NCBI RefSeq assembly: GCF_032027425.1 | Contig: NZ_JAVSJA010000001.1 | Coordinates: forward strand, 4,290,001 to 4,354,000 | From: Microcystis wesenbergii NRERC-220 | GTDB lineage: Bacteria; Cyanobacteriota; Cyanobacteriia; Cyanobacteriales; Microcystaceae | Direction of reading: 5' to 3' | DNA: 64,000 nt | In this document: piece by piece, positions 34,943-44,328 of the stretch | Position numbering within the stretch: position 1 is the stretch's first letter | How the letters are laid out: each line of letters begins with the position of its first letter | Made by a program: the position numbers and the translations under genes | Notes under the pieces: generated by a model | The model's database searches: none | The model's input: the letters and a program-made list of their open reading frames with translations, nothing else | What the model was told of the DNA's origin: nothing

Positions 34943-35545
34943 CTATTGTTTGCTTTGCCCTAAGCTAACAATATTACAGGTGACTAATCTTTGGGCGAGG
35001 GTGGTGTATTCTAGGCGACCACCGGCGATCTGATATTCGTCCCGGGGCGCCGGCAGATGACCGACGGGAGCATTGAGGGTATAGTTAAGATTTTCTTTAA
35101 AAATAATCCAATCACCATCTTTACGCCAACCGATGCGATCGCCAAAAGTTTGAAAATTTTCGATCGCCACTAAGCGCCCCGGTCGATTACCCGTCTCGAT
35201 AAAAATGCGAAATTGGGTACTGAAACTAAAACGACCCCCGGAAGCTTCTTTCCAGAGTTGATCCATCTTTTGCAGATCCCAACAGGCCAATTTTTGCAGG
35301 TCTTCCATGGTAAACCAGCCCTGTAATTCCCGTCCGGTTGCTTTCAGCATTAAATTACGGGTTTCATCGTTAGCTTGCCGCCAATTTTGTTGAGCGAGGA
35401 AATTTTGCAGGCGAGTGTAATTAATGCCCGTGGTCGGTGATACCATTTCCCCAGAGGTGGCAGTCTGGGCAACGATCGCCGGCAAGGGATTGAGAAATAA
35501 AGCGATCGCAAGAGTGATCTGACACAAGGAAAAATTAATTCTCAT
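34943..35545 (-). CDS. Exported GUN4-domain protein
   Basis: This 200-residue protein has a signal peptide (LAIALFLNPLPAIVAQ), then a GUN4 fold from about residue 42: YTRLQNFLAQQNWRQANDET, LACWDLQKMDQLWKEASGGRFSFSTQ and RIGWRKDGDWIIF. GUN4 binds porphyrins and in its cytosolic form activates magnesium chelatase. This copy lacks the regulatory N-terminal domain of the main Gun4 and is predicted to be periplasmic or lumenal, so it is probably a paralogue with another role. It is divergent from pyrB. Confidence 0.82.
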   Translation of the reverse strand: MRINFSLCQITLAIALFLNPLPAIVAQTATSGEMVSPTTGINYTRLQNFLAQQNWRQANDETRNLMLKATGRELQGWFTMEDLQKLACWDLQKMDQLWKEASGGRFSFSTQFRIFIETGNRPGRLVAIENFQTFGDRIGWRKDGDWIIFKENLNYTLNAPVGHLPAPRDEYQIAGGRLEYTTLAQRLVTCNIVSLGQSKQ

Positions 35546-35628
35546 AAACCCTATTTATTAACCTGATGCAAAGAAATCCTACAATAGCATAGACGAAATT
35601 CGCCGTTTTTACCGCCTCCTTAACGCCT

Positions 35629-36609
35629 ATGGCTTTCACTTGGATCCGACACCACATTTTGGGATTGCAAGACTGGCAACCGGAAGAATACCAAACCCTG
35701 CTACAAACGGCCTCTAGTTTTCGTGAAGTTCTTTCCCGACGTACCAAGAAAGTGCCGGCCTTACAAGGTCAAGTGGTGACAAATCTTTTTTTTGAACCTT
35801 CTACCCGCACCCGTAGTAGTTTTGAACTAGCGGCGAAACGTCTTTCGGCCGATGTTCTTAATTTTGCCCCGGGTAGTTCCAGTTTGACTAAGGGGGAAAC
35901 GATTCTCGATACCGCTTTAACCTATGTGGCCATGGGTACGGATATTTTTGTTATCCGACATCAACAGTCGGGAGTTCCCGATTTAATTGCCGCAGAAATG
36001 GATCGTTTGCAGTCGGGGGTCAGTGTTCTTAATGCTGGGGACGGTCAACACGAACACCCCTCCCAGGGACTTTTAGACCTGTTTACGATCTGTTGTCTGT
36101 TAGATGACGAAAATCCCCGTTTAGAACTGTTAGAGGGCAAAAAAATCGCTATTGTCGGGGATATACTCCATTCTCGTGTCGCTCGTTCCAATATCTGGAG
36201 TTTAACCACGGCAGGGGCGGAAGTACATTTGTCCGCCCCCCCCACCCTACTGCCGAAATATTTTGGGGAATTGTGCGATCGCTTATTTCTCCACTGGGAT
36301 TTAGAACCAGCTTTAGAAAAGGCCGATTTTGTGATGACCTTGCGACTGCAAAAAGAACGCATGACCGCCAATCTTTTGCCCAGTTTACGCGAATATCATC
36401 AAAGTTTTGGCATTACCCGTCCTCGTTTGCAATCCTGTCAACCGGGGGTGAAGGTACTTCATCCGGGTCCTGTGAATCGGGGAGTGGAAATTAGTTCCGA
36501 TTTAATGGACGATCCCGATTTTAGTCTGATTTCCCAACAAGTTACCAGTGGTGTCGCTGTTAGAATGGCTTTGTTATACCTGATCGGTAATCTTCGCAGC
36601 GACCAGTAA
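35629..36609 (+). CDS. pyrB: Aspartate carbamoyltransferase catalytic subunit
   Basis: This enzyme catalyses the first committed step of pyrimidine synthesis: carbamoyl phosphate plus aspartate to carbamoyl aspartate. The 326-residue protein has the carbamoyl-phosphate loop [18 protein letters not shown], the [15 protein letters not shown] motif, [13 protein letters not shown] and [10 protein letters not shown]. The length and start are family-typical. It is monocistronic and divergent from the GUN4 gene. Confidence 0.96.
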   Translation: MAFTWIRHHILGLQDWQPEEYQTLLQTASSFREVLSRRTKKVPALQGQVVTNLFFEPSTRTRSSFELAAKRLSADVLNFAPGSSSLTKGETILDTALTYVAMGTDIFVIRHQQSGVPDLIAAEMDRLQSGVSVLNAGDGQHEHPSQGLLDLFTICCLLDDENPRLELLEGKKIAIVGDILHSRVARSNIWSLTTAGAEVHLSAPPTLLPKYFGELCDRLFLHWDLEPALEKADFVMTLRLQKERMTANLLPSLREYHQSFGITRPRLQSCQPGVKVLHPGPVNRGVEISSDLMDDPDFSLISQQVTSGVAVRMALLYLIGNLRSDQ

Positions 36610-36632
36610 AAGGTTCTCAGGGATTTGATCTT

Positions 36633-36914
36633 TTAGTCTGGTTTCATTGAAACAATCCTAAAGTTTCTATCAAGGTAAATATCATACTTTCTTCCTCCCT
36701 CACACACAGCATCTTCTGCTTCAAATAGGTTAGTCTCAACATCAAATTTCATCGCTTTAGGATTCCTACAACCCTGTTTTAGCAAAGCATCAGTCAACCG
36801 TGATGTTTCTTCAGGGGTCAAGGCTCGATAATCACTACTATTAGCTTGACCCGCATAGATTGACATTCCTATAATGCTAAGAGATAGTAAGCTTATGATC
36901 GATTTGGTCTTCAT
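36633..36914 (-). CDS. Small exported hypothetical protein
   Basis: This 93-residue protein starts with a signal peptide (IISLLSLSIIGMSIYAGQANS). The mature part has two Cys (GCRNPKAMKFDVETNLFEAEDAVCEGG) that could form a disulfide, and a short C-terminal beta hairpin YDIYLDRNFRIVSMKPD resembling the end of PepSY-like domains. No family is assigned. The 3' end faces pyrB. Above it, 36915-37112 shows no gene. Confidence 0.6.
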   Translation of the reverse strand: MKTKSIISLLSLSIIGMSIYAGQANSSDYRALTPEETSRLTDALLKQGCRNPKAMKFDVETNLFEAEDAVCEGGRKYDIYLDRNFRIVSMKPD

Positions 36915-37112
36915 TTTTTCAACTTCCTGAATACAATAAAAACATCATTCAAAGGGCTTTAGACCCAAATTTTCGCTAATTAGTTCGGCACGATTACCAG
37001 TCAACTTTATGTTAGGAAAAGCATACCTATTTTGCAATAAGTATAAATACTCAAGCTACCCCTAGGGCTTTTCTAGGAACTGCGACCGATACCGAATTCC
37101 GTTCTTTTTTAA

Positions 37113-37601
37113 CTATCCCTTTTTTGCCTCTTCCAGGTCATGATAATGCTGATAAGCGCCGATTTCGGGGTTAAAGGGGGCGATTTCTTCAGTTACAGTT
37201 AATCCCAAACCTTCTAACATTGCTTGTAGGACAGAATCGGGGGACAGACGGAGATAATCGGGATTAATTTCTAGGGCTACATGACGATTACCGAGGTGAT
37301 AGGCCGCTTTGAGAAGTAAATCGGTTGAAGGGGCGGTAATAGTGATAACTGGTTCGGGTTTAGCAATGATTTGAATAATTTCGCCGTTTTCTCCCCGCAG
37401 GAAATCGCGGTCCTGTAGAATTGTGCCGCGGGGTAAACGAAAACAGAGGGAAAAACCTTCGGGACTGTCGAGACGATAACGGCTGCGGGTACGTTCTTCG
37501 GCCGTAAGTAGGAGGCTAAAAAGTACCGTTTCTGGGGGAGGTAGACTAGCGGTATGACGGGGTGGTAAGCGCTCGGTAAAAGTTAACATGGTAGTGGTCA
37601 A
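37113..37601 (-). CDS. ureE: Urease accessory protein UreE
   Basis: UreE is a cytosolic nickel metallochaperone that delivers Ni2+ to apo-urease through UreG. The 162-residue protein has RTRSRYRLDSPEGFSLCFRLPRGT in the peptide-binding domain, and AAYHLGNRHVALEI with a conserved metal-binding His in the second domain. It has a modest His tail (YQHYHD) instead of a long poly-His. No urease structural genes lie in the window, so the gene is separate from its operon, as in several cyanobacteria. Confidence 0.88.
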   Translation of the reverse strand: MTTTMLTFTERLPPRHTASLPPPETVLFSLLLTAEERTRSRYRLDSPEGFSLCFRLPRGTILQDRDFLRGENGEIIQIIAKPEPVITITAPSTDLLLKAAYHLGNRHVALEINPDYLRLSPDSVLQAMLEGLGLTVTEEIAPFNPEIGAYQHYHDLEEAKKG

Positions 37602-37666
37602 TGGGAAAAAACATTCTTAATTGTAGCCCTGACTCCAGCTTGACCCGAAAAACTGAGGAACTTTTT

Positions 37667-38185
37667 CTATTTATTCTCCCGTTGCAGACGAATCATCTCA
37701 TTTTGCACCCGTCGTCTCAAGTTATCATCGGTACGAATCCGGTTAGTAATGGCGTTAAATTCAGTCGCAGTCAGACCACTATCTTGGACAATCTTTTTTG
37801 AGTTATTACAATAATCGACGGCAATTCTTTGGGCATTAGCGGGAAGATTATTAAAGCTTTCCCGTTGGTTACAGGTAATTGCTGGGGGACTTTTCCCTAA
37901 AATTTGCGAAATTGCCTGATAAGCTTGTCTTCTTTGGGTTTCGATCAACAAAACTGCTTTGGCATAACGTTTGATTTGGTCAGCCGTAAAATCTTGAGTA
38001 TAAGCGGAGGACTGAAAACTAACCACCTCCGTCGTCCAAGAAAATTCGGGAATCAGACCGCCAAGAATGGCGATTACTGCCAAAAAAGTCACAATAAAAG
38101 AACGTCTTAAGCTTTGACCTAGATCGGCTAGGGGATAGCAGTAAATCACCATGCGAGTTTGTCGCTGAATAGATAATGATAGCAA
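37667..38185 (-). CDS. DUF4168 domain protein, membrane-anchored or secreted
   Basis: The 172-residue protein has a basic N-terminus, a hydrophobic segment at about residues 30-48 and a DUF4168 core (FTADQIKRYAKAVLLIETQRRQAYQAI to FNAITNRIRTDDNLRRRVQNEM). The core is helical and repeats the YA-x-AV and FN-x-I pattern typical of the family. The family is exported; its function is unknown. Divergent from the HU gene across a 516-bp spacer. Confidence 0.8.
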   Translation of the reverse strand: MLSLSIQRQTRMVIYCYPLADLGQSLRRSFIVTFLAVIAILGGLIPEFSWTTEVVSFQSSAYTQDFTADQIKRYAKAVLLIETQRRQAYQAISQILGKSPPAITCNQRESFNNLPANAQRIAVDYCNNSKKIVQDSGLTATEFNAITNRIRTDDNLRRRVQNEMIRLQRENK

Positions 38186-38701
38186 ACTTTCCAGTTAAAT
38201 CCTGCTTTTTTGAATATTTTTAACGATCATAAGTTCCAATTCTAGCGAACATCTCCTTAGCCCGAACCTTAATTTTTGGGCAGAAATTGCTTTAGTAAAC
38301 TTTTTTAACGTTTCTAGGGGCAAAATTAGTCAAAAATCTTTGAGAGAACCGATGAACGATTTTTGGGAAGTTAGGATGCCTATCGCTTTTAGAGAATATT
38401 TATCAGCAATTTAGCGGGCTAATCTCTTTTTATTAGCTTATATCGCTGTTAATCTCTCGCTTATTCCCTTTTGTCTCTCCCCTTGCTGGGGAATCGAGGG
38501 GAAATCTAGATAAATTAAAGGTTTCAGCGATTCCGATCGAGACAATTCCCGCTTAGAATAATGCAGTGGAATATATAGCCAATGGGGATTTGAGGCATTA
38601 TTTAGTGATCTCGATCCTGGCGAGTCCTCAACAGGGGAACCATAATAAACTACTGACAACCACCCTAAACTCAGAAAAACCGCAAAACAAGGAGTTAGCG
38701 C
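38186..38701. other. Intergenic leader of the HU gene
   Basis: This 516-bp spacer lies between divergent genes. It is AT-rich and no conserved gene or repeat from elsewhere in the window was found. The last bases (AAGGAGTTAGCGC before ATG) give the HU gene a strong Shine-Dalgarno sequence. A 73-residue minus-strand frame at 38438-38659 has no gene-like features. Confidence 0.55.
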
Positions 38702-38986
38702 ATGAATAAAGGTGAATTAATCGATCAAATCGCTCTCAAAGCCTCTGTCACCAAAAAACAAGCAGATGCTGTTCTCACTGCCGCCATCGAAACCATTATC
38801 GAAGCGGTTTCTGAGGGGGACAAAGTAACCCTAGTAGGATTCGGTTCCTTCGAGGCCCGGGAACGTCAGGCCAGGGAAGGACGCAACCCAAAAACCGGGG
38901 ATAAGATGGAGATTCCAGCCACTCGCGTCCCGGCTTTCTCGGCGGGTAAACTGTTTAAAGACAGAGTGGCCCCAGATAAGGAATAA
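38702..38986 (+). CDS. hup: HU family DNA-binding protein
   Basis: HU is a dimeric nucleoid protein that bends DNA. The 94-residue product has the helical N-terminus MNKGELIDQIALKASVTKKQADAVL, the VTLVGFGSFEARERQAREGRNP segment, and the beta-arm with its Pro (EIPATRVPAFSAGK). AAGGAG lies 10 bp before the ATG. The aminotransferase gene follows after a 13-bp gap, probably in the same transcript. Confidence 0.95.
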   Translation: MNKGELIDQIALKASVTKKQADAVLTAAIETIIEAVSEGDKVTLVGFGSFEARERQAREGRNPKTGDKMEIPATRVPAFSAGKLFKDRVAPDKE

Positions 38987-38999
38987 TTACTGTTGAGTT

Positions 39000-40085
39000 T
39001 TGAGCGCTGTAAGTCTTTTGCCTAGACCTAAACATGGTGGTAATCTTGACTGGGCAGCCGCCATTGCCGGCTGTCCGGTTTCCTCTATTCTCGATTTTTC
39101 TGCCAGTATCAACCCCCTCGGTCCGCCAGAAAGCGCCCTAACCGCTATTAAAAGCCATTTAACCAGTCTGACTCGTTATCCTGACCCCGAGTATTGGCAG
39201 TTGCGTTCTGCCCTCGCCCAATGGCATGATATCGGGCCGGATTGGATTCTCCCCGGCAATGGTGCGGCCGAGTTATTAACCTGGGCCGGTCGGGAATTGG
39301 CCTCATTTGATAGTGTTTATGTACTAACACCCGCTTTTAACGATTACGAACGGGCCTTAAAAAGTTTTGGCGGGAAAATCTGCCAACATTCCCTAGATTT
39401 AACCACTTTAAAGCCGGTTAATCCCGAAAAACAAGGCTTATTACTCAATAATCCCCACAATCCCACAGGGAAACTCTGGACGGCGGCGGCCATTCGTCCC
39501 TATCTATCGCAATTTGGTTTGGTGGTAGTGGATGAAGCTTTTATGGATTTTTTACCCCCGCAACAACAGGAGAGTTTAATATCTCTCTTGCCGGAATATC
39601 CCAATCTCGTGATTTTGCGTTCCCTAACTAAATTTTACAGTCTCCCCGGTTTACGTCTAGGATATGTCCTCGCCCATCCCGATCGCCTGTTACAATGGCA
39701 AAAATGGCGCGATCCTTGGTCGGTGAATAACTTGGCTGTGGTTGCCGCTATTGCGGCAATTGAAGATAGGGATTTTCAACAACAAACTTGGGATTGGTTA
39801 ACGGCGGCCCGTGAGGATTTATGGCAGGGATTAGCTAATTTTCCGCAATTACAGCCCCAAACCAGTGCCGCTAACTTCCTCTTAGTACAATCTCAATCTT
39901 CCTGTTTACCCCTACAGGAAGCTTTATTAAAATATCATCGAATTTTCATCCGCGATTGTCTCAGTTTCCCCGAATTGGGGAGCAATTATTTTCGGGTAGC
40001 TGTCCGTTTACCGGCAGAAAATCAACGATTATTATCGGCTTTAGAGAGTGTTTTAGCTGCGTCTGATACTAAATCCGTTGAGTAA
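39000..40085 (+). CDS. cobD: CobD-like class I/II aminotransferase (threonine-phosphate decarboxylase family)
   Basis: The 361-residue PLP enzyme has PKHGGNLDWAAAIAGCPVSSILDFSASINPLGPP, the CobD-type N-terminus. It also has GNGAAELL, NNPHNPTG, VVDEAFMDF and SLTKFYSLPGLRLGY, in which the Lys binds PLP. CobD makes (R)-1-amino-2-propanol phosphate for the cobamide loop; related histidinol-phosphate aminotransferases are the main alternative. It starts at TTG (39000), the only start that keeps the conserved N-terminus, 13 bp after hup. A strong hairpin terminator follows. Confidence 0.82.
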   Translation: MSAVSLLPRPKHGGNLDWAAAIAGCPVSSILDFSASINPLGPPESALTAIKSHLTSLTRYPDPEYWQLRSALAQWHDIGPDWILPGNGAAELLTWAGRELASFDSVYVLTPAFNDYERALKSFGGKICQHSLDLTTLKPVNPEKQGLLLNNPHNPTGKLWTAAAIRPYLSQFGLVVVDEAFMDFLPPQQQESLISLLPEYPNLVILRSLTKFYSLPGLRLGYVLAHPDRLLQWQKWRDPWSVNNLAVVAAIAAIEDRDFQQQTWDWLTAAREDLWQGLANFPQLQPQTSAANFLLVQSQSSCLPLQEALLKYHRIFIRDCLSFPELGSNYFRVAVRLPAENQRLLSALESVLAASDTKSVE

Positions 40086-40090
40086 CGCAC

Positions 40091-40122
40091 AGAAAACGGG
40101 TTTCTCGGAGAAACCCGTTTTC
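40091..40122 (+). terminator. Hairpin terminator after the CobD-like gene
   Basis: AGAAAACGGGTTTCTC and its near-perfect complement GAGAAACCCGTTTTCT form a 15-16 bp stem with a tiny loop, directly after the plus-strand stop. Confidence 0.8.
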
Positions 40123-40142
40123 TACTCATGCAAATTAACAAC

Positions 40143-40172
40143 AAAAAGGCTCCCGCCAACTAGACGGGAGCC
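40143..40172 (-). terminator. Rho-independent terminator of psbDC
   Basis: On the minus strand GGCTCCCG and CGGGAGCC form a stem with a 9-nt loop, followed by TTTTTG. It lies 23 bp after the psbC stop. Confidence 0.88.
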
Positions 40173-40194
40173 GCTGCCATCGAACTAACCGAAA

Positions 40195-41577
40195 TTAGTC
40201 GAGGTCAGGCATTGCCAATGCGGGTTCAGTCTCGCGGTCAATTCCTTTCTCGAAACCGGCGGCGGCGGCGCGAGCGCGTCCAGCGTGCCAGAGGTGTCCA
40301 ATCAGGAAGAAGAAAGCGAGGGTGAAGTGAGAGGTAGCCAACCAAGCGCGAGGAGACACATAGTTAAACGAGTTAACGTCAGTGATAACGCCGCCCACAG
40401 AGTTCAAGGAACCTAAAGGAGCGTGGGTCATGTATTCAGCCGCGCGGCGGACTTGCCAGGGTTGTACGTCATTTCTGATTTTGTCGAGGTCTAAACCGTT
40501 AGGACCGCGGAGGGGTTCTAACCAGGGACCGCGGAAATCCCAGAAACGCATGGTTTCACCACCGAAGATGATTTCGCCAGTGGGAGAGCGCATCAGGTAT
40601 TTACCTAGACCGGTGGGGCCTTGGGCAGAAGCGACGTTAGCGCCTAAGCGTTGGTCACGCACCAAGAAGGTGAAAGCTTGAGCTTGGGAAGCTTCCATAC
40701 CGGTCGGACCGTAGAATTCACTGGGATAGGCGGTGTTGTTAAACCAAACGTAAACGGCGGCGATAAAGCCCATCATGGAAAGAGCGCCCAAGCTGTAGGA
40801 CAGATAGGCTTCTCCAGACCAGATGAAAGCGCGACGCGCCCAGGCAAAAGGTTTGGTGAGAATGTGCCAGATACCGCCAGCGATACAGATTAAGCCAATC
40901 CAGATGTGACCGCCGATGATATCTTCCATGTTGTTGACGCTGATAATCCAGCCTTCGCCACCGAAGGGAGCTTTGGTCAGATAACCAAAGATAACTGCGG
41001 GGTTGAGGGTAGGATTGGTGATGATGCGGACATCGCCGCCACCAGGGGCCCAGGTATCATAGACACCGCCAAAGAACATGGCTTTAAATACCAACAACAG
41101 CGCACCACAACCCAAGAGAATCAGGTGATAACCGATGATGTTGGTCATTTGGTTTTTGTCTTTCCAGTCGTAACCGAAGAAATTAGAGTATTCCTCTAGG
41201 GTTTCCGGTCCGCGGATAGCGTGGTAGATACCACCAAAACCGAGTACAGCCGAAGAAATTAAGTGCAGAACACCAGCGACGAAGTAGGGGAAGGTATCGA
41301 CTACTTCACCACCAGGACCGACCCCAAAACCGAGGGTAGCTAAGTGGGGAAGCAGGATTAAACCCTGTTCGTACATCGGTTTTTCGGGGATAAAGTGGGC
41401 GGTTTCAAACAGGGTCATCGCCCCGGCCCAGAAAACGATTAAACCAGCGTGGGCGACGTGAGCGCCGAGCAGTTTACCGGAGAGGTTGATGAGACGAGCG
41501 TTACCAGACCACCAAGCGAAGCCGGTGGAACTTTGGTCACGACCACTAGCGGTAGGGATATTAGAGAGCGTTACCAC
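40195..41577 (-). CDS. psbC: Photosystem II CP43 chlorophyll protein
   Basis: CP43 is a six-helix antenna protein of the PSII core that binds chlorophyll a and supplies a ligand to the Mn4CaO5 cluster. The 460-residue protein has [35 protein letters not shown] at the N-terminus and the large lumenal loop with [26 protein letters not shown], which contains the conserved ExxxRFWDxR. The start is GTG at 41577, inside the end of psbD (17-bp overlap), a conserved arrangement in cyanobacteria and plastids. It ends at the hairpin terminator 40143-40172. Confidence 0.98.
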   Translation of the reverse strand: MVTLSNIPTASGRDQSSTGFAWWSGNARLINLSGKLLGAHVAHAGLIVFWAGAMTLFETAHFIPEKPMYEQGLILLPHLATLGFGVGPGGEVVDTFPYFVAGVLHLISSAVLGFGGIYHAIRGPETLEEYSNFFGYDWKDKNQMTNIIGYHLILLGCGALLLVFKAMFFGGVYDTWAPGGGDVRIITNPTLNPAVIFGYLTKAPFGGEGWIISVNNMEDIIGGHIWIGLICIAGGIWHILTKPFAWARRAFIWSGEAYLSYSLGALSMMGFIAAVYVWFNNTAYPSEFYGPTGMEASQAQAFTFLVRDQRLGANVASAQGPTGLGKYLMRSPTGEIIFGGETMRFWDFRGPWLEPLRGPNGLDLDKIRNDVQPWQVRRAAEYMTHAPLGSLNSVGGVITDVNSFNYVSPRAWLATSHFTLAFFFLIGHLWHAGRARAAAAGFEKGIDRETEPALAMPDLD

Positions 41578-42616
41578 GCGGGAGAACCTCCTCAGGGAAG
41601 ATAAAGTTTTCGTGGGGTTGGTCTTGGGGAGCCATCCAAGCTCTCAGACCTTCGTTAAGCAGAATATTTTTAGTGTAGAAGGTTTCAAATTCCGGGTCTT
41701 CCGCCGCTCTCAATTCCTGAGAAACGAAGTCATAGGCCCGTAGGTTAAGGGCTAATCCAACCACACCCACAGCACTCATCCATAAACCAGTTACGGGGAC
41801 AAAGAGCATGAAGAAGTGTAACCAACGTTTGTTGGAGAAAGCGATGCCGAAGATTTGCGACCAGAAACGGTTCGCAGTGACCATGGAGTAGGTTTCTTCC
41901 GCTTGGGTGGGTTCAAAAGCCCGGAAAGTGTTGGAACCTTCACCGTCTTCAAACAGGGTATTTTCTACGGTCGCTCCGTGAATAGCACAGAGAAGCGCAC
42001 CACCGAGGATACCGGCTACACCCATCATGTGGAAGGGGTTAAGGGTCCAGTTGTGGAAGCCTTGGAAGAAGAGAATGAAACGGAAGATACCAGCCACGCC
42101 GAAGCTAGGGGCAAAGAACCAGCTAGACTGACCGAGGGGGTACATCAGGAAGACACTGACGAACACCGCAATCGGACCTGAGAAGGCAAGGGCGTTGTAG
42201 GGACGAATGCCGACTAAACGGGCGATTTCAAACTGACGTAGCATGAAGCCAATCAAGCCGAAAGCACCGTGCAGGGCGACAAAGGGCCATAAACCGCCGA
42301 TTTGACACCAACGGGTAAAGTTACCTTGGGCTTCCGGTCCCCAGAGAAAGAGGATGGAGTGACCGAAGGCATCGGCGGGGGTGGAGACGGCTACAGTCAG
42401 GAAGTTGCCGCCTTCCAGGTAGGAACTGGCTAACCCGTGGGTGTACCAGGAGGTGACGAAGGTGGTGCCGGTTAACCATCCACCTAGGGCCATGAAGGCG
42501 CAGGGGAAGAGTAGTAAACCAGACCAACCGATGAAGACGAAACGGTCTCTTTTGAGCCAGTCATCGAGAGCATCAAACAGCCCTCTTTCTGGGGCGCGTC
42601 CGACAGCAATGGTCAT
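41561..42616 (-). CDS. psbD: Photosystem II D2 reaction-centre protein
   Basis: D2 forms the PSII reaction centre with D1 and binds P680 chlorophyll, pheophytin and plastoquinone QA. The 351-residue, five-helix protein has the usual start [28 protein letters not shown], the P680 His region [18 protein letters not shown], and the non-haem iron/QA segment [24 protein letters not shown]. It is translated with psbC by a 17-bp overlap. AGAGGAAAAA lies about 10 bp upstream of the ATG as ribosome site. Confidence 0.98.
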   Translation of the reverse strand: MTIAVGRAPERGLFDALDDWLKRDRFVFIGWSGLLLFPCAFMALGGWLTGTTFVTSWYTHGLASSYLEGGNFLTVAVSTPADAFGHSILFLWGPEAQGNFTRWCQIGGLWPFVALHGAFGLIGFMLRQFEIARLVGIRPYNALAFSGPIAVFVSVFLMYPLGQSSWFFAPSFGVAGIFRFILFFQGFHNWTLNPFHMMGVAGILGGALLCAIHGATVENTLFEDGEGSNTFRAFEPTQAEETYSMVTANRFWSQIFGIAFSNKRWLHFFMLFVPVTGLWMSAVGVVGLALNLRAYDFVSQELRAAEDPEFETFYTKNILLNEGLRAWMAPQDQPHENFIFPEEVLPRGNAL

Positions 42617-42941
42617 GGGTATTTTTCCTCTTGCTTAACTGAAATCACGGGCAAGATTTCTTAACTTTTTTGAGTCTGGGATTACTCCCATTGTCTTATA
42701 AGATGGGGCGATCGATTGACTGGATTAGCTTGACTAAACTGGCTGCGATCGCCTGTTAATCCTCACAAACTGTAAAAGATTAACGTTTCTTAAACTAGCA
42801 CAAGCTAGACAATAATTTCGAGTTTGGTAAGATTTTGGTTCCTTGCGGCCTCTATCTACCTTTACTCATTATTAGCAAAAAATTACAAATCTATACAACC
42901 TGACTCATAATTGATTTTTTAGGCACATAAAAACTTTTTTG
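42617..42941 (-). promoter_or_regulatory. psbDC promoter and leader region
   Basis: This 325-bp spacer upstream of psbD holds no gene. On the minus strand a possible -10 box TATAAG lies near 42696-42701 within a CTTATAAG palindrome, about 80 bp before the start codon. No good -35 box is evident, so the promoter position is tentative. Two GCGATCG-type sites occur here. Confidence 0.4.
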
Positions 42942-43703
42942 TCAATGAGTATTTATATTCATTTTTTTAATTGATCGCCATTCCCAATCCTCGAGGGGTT
43001 GCTCTAGCAATTGACAATCAAAGCATTCCTCGGCGGCGGTTTTCAGGGTAGCGATAAGGGTTTCTAGGGTCAAATCTGGCGCTAAATTGAGCTTTGGAGG
43101 GGCGGCACTGGCGAAAACTTGCTCAAACAGCGAATTATCTTGATCTAGCACCATGGAACCATGTTGGAGAACATAGCAACCCCGTTGCAGTTGGGCGCTA
43201 CCAATAAATTTGTTCCCCCAATTATCGACTAGATCCGCACCGGTAGCCGTACCGAAACAGTTAGCAGAATTAATATATCCCCGGCCGGCAGCACCGTAGG
43301 ACAATTCTAGACCGAGATTTTGCCAGCCTGTGATTAAAAATTGACAGATTTGCTGGTAAACTTCCCTAATATTCCCCTTCATCCCCGAATTTACCACCAT
43401 ATAAGTCAAATCACCCTGATGTAGTACGGCCCGGCCACCAGTAGGACGACGAACTAGGGAGATTTTTTGACCTTGCCAAGTCAAATCACGCCAAAAATCG
43501 GGATATTGCCGTTGATGATAGCCCAAGGAAATGGCCGGGGGCGACCATTGATAAAAACGCAGAGTCGGGAGATGATGACTGCAACGGTGTTGTTCTAGTA
43601 ACCAAGAATCGATCGCCATTTGTAGCTCTGCCGATGAGATAATTGGCGGGATATAACGCCAAATTTTAGCTGCCACCAAAGGATTCTCGTAACATTTCAT
43701 CAT
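42942..43703 (-). CDS. Lipoate-protein ligase A family protein
   Basis: The family attaches lipoate, octanoate or biotin to carrier domains of 2-oxoacid dehydrogenases and the glycine cleavage system. The 253-residue protein has LVRRPTGGRAVLHQGDLTYMVV and GNKFIGSAQLQR, with the catalytic Lys, and QHGSMVLD. Its reading frame overlaps the 3' end of the YbjN gene by 38 bp. A GTG start at codon 10 (43676) would cut this to 11 bp and starts near the conserved IWRYIPP. The YbjN-ligase operon is likely translationally coupled. Confidence 0.87.
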   Translation of the reverse strand: MMKCYENPLVAAKIWRYIPPIISSAELQMAIDSWLLEQHRCSHHLPTLRFYQWSPPAISLGYHQRQYPDFWRDLTWQGQKISLVRRPTGGRAVLHQGDLTYMVVNSGMKGNIREVYQQICQFLITGWQNLGLELSYGAAGRGYINSANCFGTATGADLVDNWGNKFIGSAQLQRGCYVLQHGSMVLDQDNSLFEQVFASAAPPKLNLAPDLTLETLIATLKTAAEECFDCQLLEQPLEDWEWRSIKKMNINTH

Positions 43704-44142
43704 TATTATCTGCTACCGTCGCCACGAGAGTAATTGCTCGCGAAATCTCCCCAGGAGACAAATCGGCCACAGTACGCTGAGAAATCACCACCACCTGATC
43801 ATTCATAATGGCAAAATGAGATTCAAAGGTTTCGGCACAATTCATCGCTAATAACTTGCGGGTTAATCCCAATTCATCCTTAACGGGTAATTTCAGCACA
43901 GAAGACCACACCGTGAGAAAATCATCATCACTTTCCCCAGTTAACTGCACAAATACCTCAACGCTACCATACTGAAACTTCCAAAGATAACCTTTTTCTG
44001 TATGTTGTACCATAGCAGTATCATTCTGCTGCAGAGTAGAAATAACCGTTTCAATCATTTCTTGGTGACTGCTCGTACTAGCCAGAAATTCATCGGTCAT
44101 TGACTCTATTGCTTCTGAAGTCGCTAAACTTTCTGTGGTCAT
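43666..44142 (-). CDS. YbjN domain-containing protein
   Basis: This 158-residue acidic cytosolic protein is related to YbjN and type III secretion chaperone-like folds. Landmarks are MIETVISTLQQND, EVFVQLTGESDDDFLTVWSSVLKLP, LTRKLLAMNCAETFESHFAIMNDQVVVISQRTVADLSPGEI and a final helix VATVADNNDEML. The function in cyanobacteria is unknown; chaperone-like binding is inferred from the fold. It is the first gene of an overlapping pair with the lipoate ligase. Confidence 0.83.
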   Translation of the reverse strand: MTTESLATSEAIESMTDEFLASTSSHQEMIETVISTLQQNDTAMVQHTEKGYLWKFQYGSVEVFVQLTGESDDDFLTVWSSVLKLPVKDELGLTRKLLAMNCAETFESHFAIMNDQVVVISQRTVADLSPGEISRAITLVATVADNNDEMLRESFGGS

Positions 44143-44208
44143 AAAAATTCCCTAAACTCGATCGATCACAATCTTATCCCAAGGAAAAAGAAAAAAAGAC
44201 ATTCGGGT

Positions 44209-44250
44209 TGGGGAAGTGGGGTTTTAGTTGAATTTCCCCACTTCCCCAAT
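44209..44250. repeat. Intergenic GGGGAAGTGGGG hairpin
   Basis: TTGGGGAAGTGGGG pairs with CCCCACTTCCCCAA around TTTTAGTTGAATT. A similar arrangement (TTAGTTGAATTCCCCCA) occurs near 62462. It lies between the divergent YbjN and TetR genes and could be a repeat or an operator-like structure. Confidence 0.55.
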
Positions 44251-44328
44251 TACTCAAAATTTTATGAAGCATTTGAGTAAACACCTGACTTGATCGATGA
44301 CAATGGCTCTATCCCGTTCTAGCTGTCA

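Noticed and set aside
38438-38659. 73-residue minus-strand frame upstream of hup
   Set aside because: No family resemblance, no ribosome site, and it overlaps the expected hup promoter region.
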